From Combretum micranthum (lineage: Eukaryota; Streptophyta; Magnoliopsida; Myrtales; Combretaceae): a stretch of 64,000 bases of DNA. The stretch lies in assembly GCA_024138025.1 (NCBI GenBank), contig JAMXBD010002497.1, positions 124,001 through 188,000 on the forward strand, read 5' to 3'. Made by a program: the position numbers and the translations under genes. This document shows, piece after piece, positions 24,549-37,290 of this stretch; the first letter of the stretch is position 1, and the number at the start of each line of letters is the position of its first letter. A model generated the notes under the pieces. The model searched no databases, was not told the DNA's origin, and saw only the letters and a program-made list of their open reading frames with translations.

Positions 24549-26170
24549 GTTTAGTTTATACATGTTAGAATTTTTATATATTTTTTTTAATAATTATATT
24601 TTTTTCCTATTTTCATGATTGTTAATTAAGTTTAAAATTGATATGGAAATTAATAAATATATTATTTATTTCCATATGGACTTATATTTATATATCATAT
24701 GTTATTTTATTAAGTTTTGTAGCACCTACACAAAAAAGGGGAGGGGGGGATTTTAGAATTTTCAAAAAGTGGGGTGTTCGTGTTTTCAAAGTTTACAAGA
24801 ATGATCGATGTAATTTTCCCTTTTTATTACATTCTTCTTCTTTAATTTTTTTCAAAATTTTTATTAATTTATTTTCTCAAGATATTATTATATGTAATTA
24901 ATAGTTCAAATTGAATAGAACAAGGTAAAATTTTTTATAAGATATTTTAAAAATGAAACAATTTTTAACTATTAAGGTACATTGAAAAAGTAAGTAAAAA
25001 TATCTTACTCTAAAAAATCATATCATAACATAACTTGGAAGTTAGAATATTCCCAAAACCAATGATAGTAGAAATGGAAAAGAAAAGCATTATATTGTTT
25101 GTGAATATGTGCTTATTTCAATTATTATCTATTAATTATAATATTTTTAGGATGAGGAAATCAAACCTATGTTAAATTTAACAGAAAATGTTCATACCAC
25201 TCGTTTACAAAAGTCTTATCGTGAGTCATTAAATATTTAGACGTCAAAGTATTTATATATAATTTTCCTCCAAAAAAGGGCCATCCAGTTTGAATTTCTC
25301 AATGTAGAATTTAGAATTACGCCTCCACCCGTGTGTTTGGTCAAAAAGCAAATATATCTTAATACTATAGCAACATGTGATTTATACATGGTTATTAACC
25401 AAATAAGTATATCCAAAACAACCCACGCGAGGACGAAACCCTTTCCCGTTTCTCACGGTTCTCCTTTTGCAACTTAAGTCCACGATACATTGCATTTGGC
25501 CATTAGCTTTTTTATGGACGCAATATGTCTGACTTCATATATCTTGCGCGAGAAAAGGCTTACAGCATCTACGTCCACGTCATTAGCGTCAATTTCTTAC
25601 GCTAAGAGCTTAATATTTTGATATCCTTATAGATTTGAAGAGGTTTTTTAATTTTTAAGGATGTTCTATTGAAGTTTCTAAATAATTATTTTCTTATAAT
25701 ATTTTATTTATTTTTATAAAAATAAAGTATTATGTAAAAAAGATGATCCAAATTTTTTTTTTTTTTTAAATAACGAAAATCATGTCAAAGATGTAGACAA
25801 GATGATATGCCCTTTAAGGAAAATATATGGTTAAATGTTTCTTAAAAATGCTTCATGACACTATAAAAACTGTGAAAGTGGAGGCTCCCATAATATGAAA
25901 AGGGATTTTCATATTTTTAAGTGGGAAACTTCTATAGTCTCGAGATGAAAATGCATTATTATTAATATTATAATTAAATCAATCATAAAATAATTAGTGT
26001 AAAAAAATTTATAAGCTTACAAGGACTTTTTTGCCGGAGTCTTCCACAAAGGATGTTTTGGATTGTCCAATCAAATAAATGAACTTGTTTATTCAAAATT
26101 TTCACCTTTCAAATCTTTCTCTAGATTTCTCTTTTAATTTGGGGTAAATGTAACATGTTATTTGCATAAA
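24545..26170. other. Unassigned intergenic DNA
   Basis: No gene recognised. A more even-composition patch at 25300-25620 (such as cacgcgaggacgaaaccc and tcttgcgcgagaaaagg) could be old single-copy DNA. I found no open frame with family features there. Confidence 0.4.
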
Positions 26171-26175
26171 AAAAC

Positions 26176-27001
26176 TGTATAGGATCATTTCGATAATTAG
26201 GCTTTTAGCTCAATTTAATACCACGGACCAGTCTTCTGGGCTAGTGACAGGGCTTAGAAGACTGAGTCTAATAAAGATGTCACATGGAGATTTGGCTTGG
26301 TAGACTCGGAACAAGGATTATCGGACCAGTTTATTCCACTTTCGGCCTTATTCGGATTTCTCATGCGCAAAAAGTAAACTCCAAAAATATCTTTATGGAT
26401 TAATTTAGGCTTTATTTGTCTAAAATAGGGCTTATTGGAATAAAATGAGTCTATTTCTATTTTATATTAAAGATGTGCTATTTTAATAAAAAAAAAATGG
26501 ATTCCATTTTTATTATAAAAACTCTCATTTTACTCCAGGCTCATATCCAAAACCCATGCCTACATACATAAAAGAAGGGATGGATTCTAGCCATCAAATT
26601 CATAAAAGAGATCCATTGTTTGCAAGTAATGTTTGATCTCAACCATCTATCCTGATTCATCCAACAGCTACTACTGGCCTCTAACATCTATAAATAAGAT
26701 GTTTCTTCTTTCATTTTGGGGCATTTTGCAGATTGCTAAGATTGAGAAAAACACAGATACTCTGTTGAAACATCTCCAAGAAAGATCAAAGCATCTATTC
26801 TACTAAAATGAGCCAAGAATGATCAAGTCTACTTGATTTGATCTTTTTTCATACTTACGCACTCAAGAAACTTGGTTTACCTATTCCTTCTCCCACGCCT
26901 CTCTCTACGACATCCTACAAGTGTCATCAGTTCAGGACTTCTTTTGGGTCGATCGCCAAGCCTATCACGTGATTGGCTAGCTACAGTAACCCTACCATAC
27001 A
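26176..27001 (+). mobile_element. 5' LTR of the gag-only Gypsy element
   Basis: Starts tgtataggatcattt and ends near accctaccataca; 826 bp. It aligns along its whole length with the 3' LTR at 57293-58108 (such as tctactaa, gatcttttt and tcaagaaac blocks) with many substitutions, so the element is old. A TATA-like tataaata lies at 26689-26696. Confidence 0.92.
26689..26696 (+). promoter_or_regulatory. TATA box candidate in the 5' LTR
   Basis: tataaata followed by agatgtttc, at the usual place for an LTR promoter. In the 3' LTR the same site reads gataaata (57794-57801). Confidence 0.55.
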
Positions 27002-27003
27002 TT

Positions 27004-27022
27004 ATTTCGCAACTCCACTGGG
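27004..27022 (+). promoter_or_regulatory. Primer-binding site, degenerate
   Basis: tttcgcaactccactggga follows the 5' LTR and resembles the tggcgactccactggg site that Ogre-type Tat elements use to pair with a tRNA-Arg end, with a few changes. It marks the start of minus-strand DNA synthesis. Confidence 0.7.
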
Positions 27023-27045
27023 ACGAGAGTAAGCTCTTGACAAGA

Positions 27046-27646
27046 ATGACATCTCCACACAAGAAACTGGACAGAAGCAAACCCCCAAGATCAGGAGAAT
27101 CATCTTGATATAGTTGAGGAGACTCACGCTGTAGATGAAAATGTCACTACTATGGCTGTACAAGCTCCTGCAGTTGATAGTGCGCTCATGATACACACTA
27201 TGCAGGAAAATAATTAGGCTATTAATCAATTTTTGAATGCTTTAAGCAATTCTCACCTGATATGATAAAAGCTGCTACTGCATCGGGAAGTTCACTTCCC
27301 AAGATAACTTTGCTCGCACCAGGTGTGCAAGTGGTTGGTACCACGCCAACTACTATTGTCTTAGAGGGTATTCGCCATGAGACCTTGCATGATGCTTAAC
27401 CCGAGCAAACTACTATTCTTGCTGCTGAAAATGATGGAGGACATTGGCAAGAGCCACTACAGCCATTGCAGCCTTTATTCCTTCAACTCTAAGAGATCCC
27501 ATTCCTGCTGTCGAGAAGGGCAAGGGTCCATCTCGGAGGTTCCTCTTCCTCTGGATGCAATGTCCAACCACTTATGACTGGTATAGCTACGCCTCATAGC
27601 ATTACTTTAACTCCTCAAGTAGAGTTAATACATCTTCTGCTTCCGC
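27046..27646 (+). pseudogene. gag pseudogene, N-terminal part (Tat-like Gypsy)
   Basis: After the PBS an ATG opens MTSPHKKLDRSKPPRSGESS and stops. A shifted frame continues NHLDIVEETHAVDENVTTM and VQAPAVDSALMIHTMQENN, then a stop and AINQFLNALSN. This region precedes the capsid-like domain in Tat-lineage gag proteins. The reading is cut at 27646 by a solo LTR insertion; the rest resumes at 35254. It is frameshifted and interrupted, so no Gag protein can be made. Confidence 0.75.
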
Positions 27647-29208
27647 TGTAAACCCCGACAATTTTTCGTACTAGTAAAAATAGATAGGAATATAAATATA
27701 GAAAATAGATAGTTGATATTGAACTCAACGAAGACTCTAGAATAGAACTACGAGTAGTAATGAGTCTATATATAGTTTCAAACATTAAAATAAAGTTTTC
27801 TAGATAGTATTAAATACTACTAATAGGATTTCATAATGGGTATAAAAAACTTAAGATATAATAACTTGGTTAAGATTTTAAATGCGATAAAAAGTAAATG
27901 ACCAATTACGCTTATAGTTAGAAAACGATAACTTAAAGATAAACCGTTAGGGTTATAAATACACAATAAAAATATAAACAAATCTATAACTAATAGTCTA
28001 GACTCTAAATAAATATTTGGATCACACAACTGTTTTAGTTAGAGCACTTTTAAGCTATTAGAGCCTAAAACGAAAATTGACCTATTAAACTTAGAAACCC
28101 GTAATTGGGTGAGATAAAACCTAAAAATAATTAATCACGTAAATTTTAAACCCAAAGTTGAACTCAATAACAATCTAGAAATTTTGTAAAACTCTATATA
28201 AATTTTTGAAGATAAAACTTCTAAATAATCATCATATTTGTACCTGTTTAACTTAATAAACTATCCTAAAATTTAGATAATTATTAACTAACTATTATTA
28301 TATTAATATATACATGTAAAAATCGGTGCAAATTGCACCAAAATGTATGGCTAGATTTGCATTGAAGAATGTTAGCCAAAATGAAAGAAAAATTTGCCCA
28401 AATTGTCTACCAAAAGTTAATAATTAACACATACAGCCAATCTAATTAGGACACTAGATGGTTCATTAAATGAAGAGGCAAATCAAGAAAATTTGGTAGA
28501 CAACTTCTTCTTCTTCAATCGGACATTGAAGCTCCATTACTCCATTATATATGCTCACTTAACAAATCAAAACAAAAGCCTTAATGCACTACCAAACAAA
28601 GCCATTAACCCACATAAAATAGCAATAATAATAGCTCAAATTCGTCCCAAATAAACCACGAAAACAATCAATAACTCTAACATAATGCAACTCCATTAAA
28701 GCACCACAATAAGCTTTAGAAAGGAAAAACAAGGTGAGTAAATTTGTTTTTAGATAGTAATATGTTAGAACATTAGCTTAAACAAAGTTTTGTTAATCCT
28801 AGATTCTAAATCAACTCAAGAACGAAGTTTAAAATATCCAAAACGAGGTAAGTTTCAATAAAACCCTAGTTACACTCTTTATTTTCATAAAACAAAGATT
28901 ATATACATGTTGATGTGTTGTAAGATGATATATGTATATATATATAGATATATCATGTAAAAACACTTAGGAAGCATTTAAAAACAAGTTGGGCAAATTA
29001 TAGGAAAATGGATCAAATACCATGAAATATCGAATTCCTAGATAAGCATGACCTGTACACGGGGAGTTCACCACCTCGTGTTCCTCTTGGCATTGAATTA
29101 TTGAGGGTGCCGTATTTCCAGAAGTACACGGCAGGAACACGGTTGTATACCAAGCGTGCACCTCTCGACTTCAACAAAAAATAATATATATATATGTTTT
29201 AATTTCGA

Positions 29209-29209
29209 A

Positions 29210-29275
<66 letters not shown>

Positions 29276-29407
29276 GTGATGTTGTGTGTGATGATGATGA
29301 TGATGATGATATTATTGTTAATGTTGTTATTGTTGTTATTATTATTATTAGTGATATTATTATTATTCAGATTATCATAATGTTATTATTATTATTATTA
29401 TTATTTT

Positions 29408-29449
<42 letters not shown>

Positions 29450-29460
29450 ATTATTGTTAA
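29209..29460. repeat. Compound trinucleotide microsatellite
   Basis: Successive runs of (ATT)n, (GTT)n, (GAT)n, (ATT)n, again (ATT)n and (GTT)n over about 250 bp. It lies inside the long solo LTR. The Tyr/Cys-rich open frames here are artefacts of the repeat. Confidence 0.97.
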
Positions 29461-30550
29461 TATTAGTATACTTTACAAATAAAAATAAATTATGATAAAA
29501 GTAAAATACTTGTTTTATATAGGTAAATATATAAGAATGGAAATATAAATAAGTTCAATTTTTTAATGATGTGATTCCCAAAAATGACAAGATAATTATA
29601 TAAAGTAGATTAAGAGAAACACAACGAAACTAAATAATAGTAAATAAATATTAGTTACTATAATAGGTTAACTAAAGAATAATGTGAAAGCGATAATAAT
29701 AGTAATGATAAAAATATCAATCCATTAAATACAAATTCTACAACTACCCAATAAAAATATATAAATATCAAACAAATCAATAAAAGTAAAATAAAAATAA
29801 ATATTAAATAATAATTGATTATCATAGGACCATTAAAGAACCAATATAGTAACAGGAAGAAAACCAAATATCAGTATAGGACACTTAAACACTCATGGGA
29901 GTTTAGTTCTATAATTTATGTTTTATTGATGAATATTTTATTCATCTCAATAGGTAATTTTGAAACAATAGAGGATTTCCCAGCTAACTATTACGACTAG
30001 CTAGTATGAGCAGGTGAGTAACTTAGACTTATTACATTGTGTGTGCTTGTAGCTTAGTTGATCTTAGATGAAAAATAATAATCTGAATTTGTTGTATGGG
30101 TTTACGGAAATTGTTTGTTGTATGAATTATTGATTGCTAAGCTACCCTAATGATAGTAATAACAAATTTTTTTATGATTGTATTGCTTATATAGTATGTT
30201 GCTTGTCTGTGAAATGATTAATTATCTTAAACCTGATTAAAAACTACTGGTACCATAAATGAAATGAACATGCATTGCACAATTTGTATAAGCAATATTT
30301 GAGTAAGTGGCAGTTATTACGTGTTGTGTTTTAAATCTCTGGTAATGCTTGGTTTCTCTAGGCGAAGAGGCTATTAGTTCTATGCAAGATGACCTTTGTT
30401 TTGTTAGGACCATAGGAACTAAATGGTAAATGAAGGACGCCGCTTATGGTATCGCTTTGAAATGACAAATACTTAGTGGAGTTTGTAAGCTAAAACAAGA
30501 AATGAGTGCTAAATACATGATAAATTTAAAGTAATAATTAAAGTGAGTTT

Positions 30551-33500
30551 TGTAAGCCCTCGAATTTTTCGATAATGGTTTTGGAATACCAAATCGAAAC
30601 CCAAAAGTTCGACCCAAGTTGAAACCGAACCTTAAACAATTTTGATCATGGAATTTTATAACAGTTTTTTTCAAAAAAAAAATAGAAAGTTCAATAATCA
30701 ATCAATTCGAAAATCCGAACATGAAAAGATCTGCCTATCCGATCCCTAAGTTAAAATAGCAAAACCCTAACCCTAGTCAAACTGGAGTTCAAATGTCAAC
30801 AAAGACCAAGACAATCAGGCAATTTCAACTCCTACAATCCCGCGTTTTCAAACCCTAGAAAACGAAATTAAGTTAGTGGCTTAAAATAGTTCATAAAAAT
30901 ACAGGATAACATAAAAATATTAGATTTGCAAATTTCGAGTGTCCTTCGGACTCAATCGGGATCAGTTCTCGAAAAGCATGTCCCAGCTCGGAATATTAAA
31001 AATATTCCGATAACACCAAAAGATCGTAATTAAATAAGGATTTCAAAAATATCTTTTTGAATTTTTCGGTAACTAAAAATAACAGATATAGCTCGTTTAC
31101 GCGTATTTTTATTACTACGGTATTTTATATGTCTAGTCTACTATTCATAGTACTATTTCTACTATTCATTACTATTTCACTATCTCTACTTTTTCTTATA
31201 CCTATTTCTTACTACCTACATACATATTTTCTTACTTTTTACTTTTCAATACAACTTTATTTCACATCTATCTTACACAATACATCTTTCAATTATCAAA
31301 AATCAAAAAAATAAAATCATCTCCCCCCTACAAGTACAAGAACCGGCGCCTATCCCCTCCCTCTTCCATCTATTTTATTTCAATTTCAATTTATTTTATT
31401 ACATCCAAAATTCACTCCAAAAACTCTATAAATACCCCCTTCCCTCTTCACTCTTTCACACACTCATTTTACATAACAAAACTCTACCGAAATACTCTCT
31501 CAAAACCTCTCTCCAACAAATCTCTCACAAAATACTCTCTACCCATTTCTACTCTCCAAGAAAAATATCAAACACAAAACCTATTCATCTCTTTCAAAAC
31601 CTTCCATTAAACCTTAGGTAAAAATCCTTCCTATATTCTTTGTCATGTTCATACAACTTAACATGAGTTTAGTGTATGTTTCTTAGACTCATGAGAGTTA
31701 AAGAAGCAACAATTTATTCATGTTTTGTTTTTGTTCATGTTTCCATTATTTTCCATATGTTAATATTATGTTGTTGTTATTATTGTTATTATTTGTTTCT
31801 AATCTAACTTATATAATATTATGTATACTATGTATATATATTTATTTAGAGCATATAAGCTAATATACATTTATTTAGAGCATATAAGCTCATTTGTTAT
31901 TTATTTATTTCTAAGTCTTGCAATTTATTTATTTACTTGTTTTATGCAATTTATTAAGACTAGTCTTTCTAGTCTTAGACTTGTCCATATCAAGTCAAAA
32001 CAAATTTCTTTTCTTTTCTTTGCATTTCTTTTCCTTTGGGACTAGTCCATTCTTAGTCCCGGGTTGCCTTGATGAAGCTAAGGCTCTCAATACATGATCG
32101 GGAAACCTTGATGAAGCTAAGGTTCCCAATGCTTGACTATTTATTTATGTTTATTTACTTATAAGTATTTATTTCTACCTTACTATATTTTATCTTTACT
32201 TTTACATTACTACATAATCATATTCATGCATGATTAAGAATGTTGTTGTCTTAAAATAAAAATGGGTTCTCTCTTAAATAAAGAAAAGTAAACTAGATGT
32301 CTTAACAAAAGGAATTTTCAACAAAAGATTTAAGTATTCTTTAATAAACTCTTTTCAAAGGATAAGCTAATCATAAATTCTAGAAGAATTAGTAACGAAG
32401 ATCTCGTCAAAATAATAAAAGGAACTCATTTCTTTTAAAAGCTAAATACTCCATCAAGATAAGAATTTTTAGTCTTGAACTAAAGACTTGAACTCAACTA
32501 AATCTTTTAATAGATTCATTTTAGACTTTGAAAATCACATACTATGAAAGCATCTTCAAAACTTGAATTTTATAATTATTATTATCTTTTCAAAATTAAA
32601 ACGAAGTTTTACTAAGTTCTAATGTTAACAATTCCTTATTAAGAGAGCTTTTCTTATAAACTTGCCTAAAGAAGTTATTCTACCATTTAACAAATATTAA
32701 GAATAAAACAAGTTTTTCAAACCAAGATAACATCGATTCACTATTTTGAAAACCAACTTAGAAAATAAGGTTGCCGAAAAATAAAAGTTTTGAAGGTATA
32801 TCTATTTCCTAAAGAAGAGAAATGATATAAAAAATAAAAGGAAAACATACACAACTTCAAATATTTGAAACTTAAAGAATATTTTGAAAAGCTTATTTTC
32901 AATCACTAGAAATAAAATTGGTAGATAACTTGAACAACCAAAATTTTTGAAAACAAGTTTACTTTTGAAAAGTAAGAAAATGAAATAATAATAAAACATT
33001 TATATATTCTAAAAGAATAAGTTTTCAAAAGTCTTGTCTTTTAAATCCTTAAGACAAATTGTTTATGAAATATCAATATTAAGACAACACTATCAAAATC
33101 ATGCATACCTATGAGTTTAAATATATGTTCAAAGGATTTTTCAACTATATATATATCCATATATTTTTCTTAAGAATTTTTGAGTGAAGTAAAGTTTGAG
33201 AAAATCATATTTTGTAAACTATAAATTCGTAACTATTCTGTACTGCGTTAGTTTGCAATCCAAATGGCTTTTTATGACAAAAATAACCTTAGAAATAGAT
33301 AGATCTTTTCGAGTAGGTAGAAAACGATATATTATAAGCACAATTCCGAGTTAAAATGACCAAGTTATGGCAATTTTAAGTTGGAATTACCTTCTACGCG
33401 AATTTTATCGATTTTATAACATAGTTTTTGATAAGTACCATAGAATTAATAAGAAATACTCATTATGGGTATTCTTCTTGATTAGGTGAACCCGAGGAAG

Positions 33501-34640
33501 AGTATTCGTACCCGGAGGATTATTTTGATTAGTGGATTTATCGATCGACTCATCCGTAAGAAAGATAGATCCTCATGGCCAAGTGAGTTTATTTCCTACC
33601 TTTCTCGTACTTGGTTGTGCTTGTAGCTAGAAGCACTAGAAGTAGGAAAAGATGAAATGAATTATGTATGATAATATTGGTTGAAAGAATGTTAAGCATA
33701 CCGAGGCATGAATCGTTGTTAATTAACTTATGTTTTGCTGTTATTTTGTTGGAGTGTGTGCAAAAATTCTATGATCACCTTTAAATTACTTTAAACATAT
33801 ACTATGAATTATATTAACTGATTCATGCATATCACGTAGTTAATTTCATTACATGAGCTGCTAATCTCGATGGGACAAGAGCTTAGTAGCCGGGTGTGCA
33901 GTAGCCAGAAATCTGCAAGATGGGCGATAGGTGCCTGAAAGAACTATTTTGTGATGGCTAGTAGGAGCCTGAAATAAACTACATGAGTTGGATTTTGAGT
34001 TGGGTTTTAAAGAGCCTGTAACACTTAACCCTGAATGGAGGGGTAAATCCATTCAAACATATGATTTCTGGTAGATCATATGCATTGCTTGATCACGTGT
34101 TTGATGCATTCAAATGCTTGTTAATAACTTGTTTGAAATTATTTATACAAGTACGTTGATTCATGAATATACTCACTAAGCTAGTTATGCTTATACTCCG
34201 ATAGACTTTTATTGTAATAGGACAATATCTTTTATGCCCGATGACTTCATATACTCGAGTGGGGTGATGTCCTAGTAAAGCTTATGGGAATCTTTTGAAG
34301 ATCATAGGTTAATTATCCTTTAATATCTTTTGGTGTTAGTATTATTTGGTTGTGGGAAGGATTAAGTTGTTATTATGATTGTTTGAGAATTACAAGGGAA
34401 AAACCCTTAAGATGATGTAAAGATTATATTCTATTAATGATAAATTTGATGTTTATTTAGATTCTTGTATTGCTTTATTTACTATCTTAAACTATACATC
34501 CCACTGGTGTCTCCTATTGTTGTGATAGACGCCTTACATATGGTGTTGAAAACTTTCACATGACTTTGGGAAGTCATTCTTAAGTTTTAATACCGTATGT
34601 GGCGGACTGCTATGTTTAGGGTACCCTTCGGGGCGTGTCA
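30551..34640 (+). mobile_element. Solo long LTR (Tekay/Del-like), 4.1 kb
   Basis: Starts tgtaagccctcgaattttt and ends tacccttcggggcgtgtca; flanks are agttt (30546-30550) and agtat (34641-34645), a TSD with one change. It contains a TATA box (31427), a C/T-rich leader of repeated ctctc words and a conserved splice-donor-like ttaggtaaaaatcctt near 31616. The same order occurs in the LTR at 38356-55917. No internal coding region or second LTR exists, so it is a solo LTR nested in the solo LTR at 27647-35253. Confidence 0.87.
31427..31434 (+). promoter_or_regulatory. TATA box of the solo LTR
   Basis: ctctataaataccccctt, matched in the related LTR at 52956 (cctataaataccccc). A transcription start about 30 bp downstream is expected for an LTR promoter. 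Confidence 0.7.
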
Positions 34641-35253
34641 AGTATTGTTGTTTTTCTTGCATGCTTAGTCTCTTCTAGGTAGATAGGCCATAGTATTATG
34701 ATCCTTCAACCCTGGTGAGAGGGCATAAATCTTCATCCTGCTTTGGATTTCGGATTATCGAGGCTTGTATTTGTGCATATGTTTGATTGATGCATTTTAT
34801 ATGATTGTTAATAAACTTATTTGGTATGTGGTAAGTTCTAGTTATTCACTGAGCCCATAGTTTCGCTCACACTCCAACAGTCCTTTTAGGTTTGCACTTA
34901 GGCCATGGCTGGTCAATTCCAGGAATTTAGCTCTGGTAAGAACTTCAAGACTGGTAGTTCATAGATGATTATGTGATAAGTTATTTGCTTTTATTAGTCT
35001 AAGTTAGTTAGTATTTAAATTATTAGTTATATGTTTAGAGACTTTTTAGAAAGACAATATGATTTGTAATATTCTATTCAAGCACCAAGATGATAGTTAT
35101 TTATTAATTTATGGCTTACATGTATTTGTCATTTCTTATCAAAGCAACTAAAAGATCCTATTGTTTGAAAACATGTCATTCTCTAAAGGTAATCTAGTGA
35201 TAGTATTAAGTATAGCTTGTTTACTACTACTAGGATACCCTCTAGGCATGACA

Positions 35254-36228
35254 TCCACTTCATGTGACGAAGGAAGACCTTGAAAAGAGCCTGAGACAGG
35301 TGCGAGGTGCATCTGCTGCTAGTGTCATCAATCTGATGCTTCCATACCACAAAGGATTGTAGAGAAACCCTATGCTAGTCCAAAGTTTATCAAATTCAAT
35401 GAGAAATAGGGTAGTGCTAAGGAACACTTTTAAGTTCATTAAGACTCTCGAAGTCTATAGACTTGATGGTGACCTGAAGCTTAAAGAATTTTCTAAGTCT
35501 TGACAGAAAAGGCATACACCTGGTATGTCAATCTCACTCCCATCTTAATTAATTCATGGGGGACTATGTGTAGAATGTTTCTTGAGAAATTCTTTGAAAC
35601 TCAAGAGTAAGTGATGTTAACCGACATGAGGCGTATCCGACAACGCCCAAAGGAAGATTTTATGGAGTACATTAAGCATTATAGGGAACGCTCCTTAGAT
35701 ATCCTGGATATATGTGATGAAAGCAAACTTGTTAAAATCTACATCCATAGTATGTTCATAGAGTATGCTGTGCACTTGGAGAATTTGTCACTTAAGTCAT
35801 TCTCGATGTTGGTGGAGAATATGCGAAGGACAAACAATTCGGTTATCAAACAAAGGGGTGATCCAAATAAGAAGCAATAACCATCGATGATTATTTCTCA
35901 AGGGAGAAGCTTTTAGGGTAGCAAGAAACCCAGAAGAGATGGTGCTCAAGTAGTTTCACCTTTCTCGTATGCCATAAATAAAGTTCATGTTGTCCTTGAC
36001 CTATCGTTGAAGGACGGTTTCCTCAGATTACCATAGGTTGAACGGGAACCTAGTGCATAGGAGAAAGGACATGCAAAGTTTTATAGGTTCCATAGGACGG
36101 TGGGATAGCCAACAAAAGATTGTCGGACTCTAAAGAAGATTTTTAATGAAAAAGTTCACAATGGCAAACTGGAACTTGAAGACAATGATGCACAAATGAT
36201 GGATGATGAAGTCATAGATAATGTATAG
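35254..36228 (+). pseudogene. gag pseudogene, C-terminal part (Retrotrans_gag domain)
   Basis: Continues the gag interrupted at 27646. The Retrotrans_gag domain runs from about 35430 (YRLDGDLKLKEFSKS, a stop, then AYTWYVNLTPI) to an open 89-codon piece at 35611-35880 (MLTDMRRIRQRPKEDFMEYI; HYRERSLDILDICDESKL). Near 36075-36140 is KFYRFHRTVG-stop-PTKDCRTLKK, a degenerate form of the cysteine/histidine motif at the end of Tat-lineage Gag, with the first Cys and a His lost. A terminator falls at 36226-36228. No protease or polymerase follows. Gag normally packages the element RNA; this copy is dead. Confidence 0.85.
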
Positions 36229-36439
36229 TTTTTTTTAGTAATATCAATTGTGTACTAAAGGCAACAATTTCCTATTACTCATCCCCATTTTGTAATAGGT
36301 AAGAGAAATAAAGTAAACAATAATGATAAGCAAGTATTTTTTTTTTCCTTTCCCTTCTCGTCCATCTTCTTCTATACTCGCTTGTACTTATGTTTAAAGC
36401 ACTTTTGATAAGCATATGGTGCATAAATATATATGTCCA

Positions 36440-37290
36440 ATGTTCTTCACTTGGGATCCAAGAGATCTCAACCGTGATTAGTTGAAGTGACTCCACAGTA
36501 AGCTTGGCAGCGGTAATGCCATTTTGCAGAATTAAGGTCGAAGCGATCTCATTCATGGTTAATCGAAGTGATTGCTTTGTGGTATCCTCTATCACTTGAT
36601 AGAAGCATCTATTCCTGAGCATGTGATGGGTGCAATGCCCATTTTTGCAACCTCATTTATGAGATCGAAGCGATCACAGCTATGATGAGTCGAAGTGACT
36701 CCATAACAGGCTTGGCAGCCGTAATGTCGTCTCGTAGAATTGAGGTCGAAGCGATCTCATCCATGGTTGATCAAAGCGATCACTCCATGTTAGTCACTAT
36801 CGCTTGGTAGAAGCAACTGCTCCTGAGCATGTGACGGGTGCAATACCCATTTCTACAACATCATTTACAAGATCAAAGCGATCACAGCTGTGATGAGTCG
36901 AAGTGACTCCATAGCAAGCTTGGTAGCCGTAACGCCATTGTGCAGAATTAAGGTCAAAGGGACCTCATCCATGGTTGATTGAAGCAATCACTTCATGGTA
37001 GTTGTTATCGCTTGGTAGAAGCATTTGCTCTTAAGCATGCAACGGATGCCATCCCCATTTCTAATACATCATTTATGAGATCGAAATGATCTCAACTGTG
37101 ACAAGTTGAAGCAATTTTACAGTAGGCCTGAAAACCGTAACGCCATTTTGCAGAAACGAGGTTGAACCAACCTCATCCATGATTGATCAAAATGATCACT
37201 TCATGGTCGTCATAACCATTCAGTAGAAGCATCTCCTTTTAAGTATGCAGTAGGTGTAATGCCCCTCTCTATAACTTATTATAATCATGT
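36440..37290. repeat. Tandem repeat, four copies of 208 bp, in the 3' region of the gag-only element
   Basis: The anchor gaagtgactcc lies at 36484, 36692 and 36900, and its variant gaagcaatttt at 37108, a constant 208-bp period. Each unit repeats gatcgaagcgatc, cttggcagccgtaat, gagcatg and caatgcccat words. Copies differ by about 10-20 percent. Tat/Ogre elements are known to carry variable tandem repeats in this position, and some have seeded satellites. Confidence 0.95.

Larger units (their letters stand above)
27647..35253 (+). mobile_element. Solo long LTR (Tekay/Del-like), containing another solo LTR
   Basis: Starts tgtaaaccccgacaatttttcg-type sequence at 27647 and ends ctctaggcatgaca at 35253. 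Flanks are tccgc (27642-27646) and tccac (35254-35258), a 5-bp TSD with one change. No gag or pol lies between; after removing the inner insertion the length is about 3.5 kb. The end (taggataccctctagg-atgaca) parallels the ends of the LTRs at 34640 and 55917 (agggtacccnn-ggg-tgaca). Long LTRs of this pattern are typical of Tekay/Del chromoviruses. A lone LTR implies LTR-LTR recombination after insertion. Confidence 0.8.

Noticed and set aside
25300..25620. Possible host gene fragment
   Set aside because: More even base composition but no sustained frame or known motif on either strand.
29156..29460. Open frames rich in Tyr/Cys/Leu
   Set aside because: They are translations of trinucleotide microsatellites inside an LTR.
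36440..37290. CRISPR-like repeat array
   Set aside because: Units are 208 bp, adjacent without spacers, in a plant retrotransposon 3' region.
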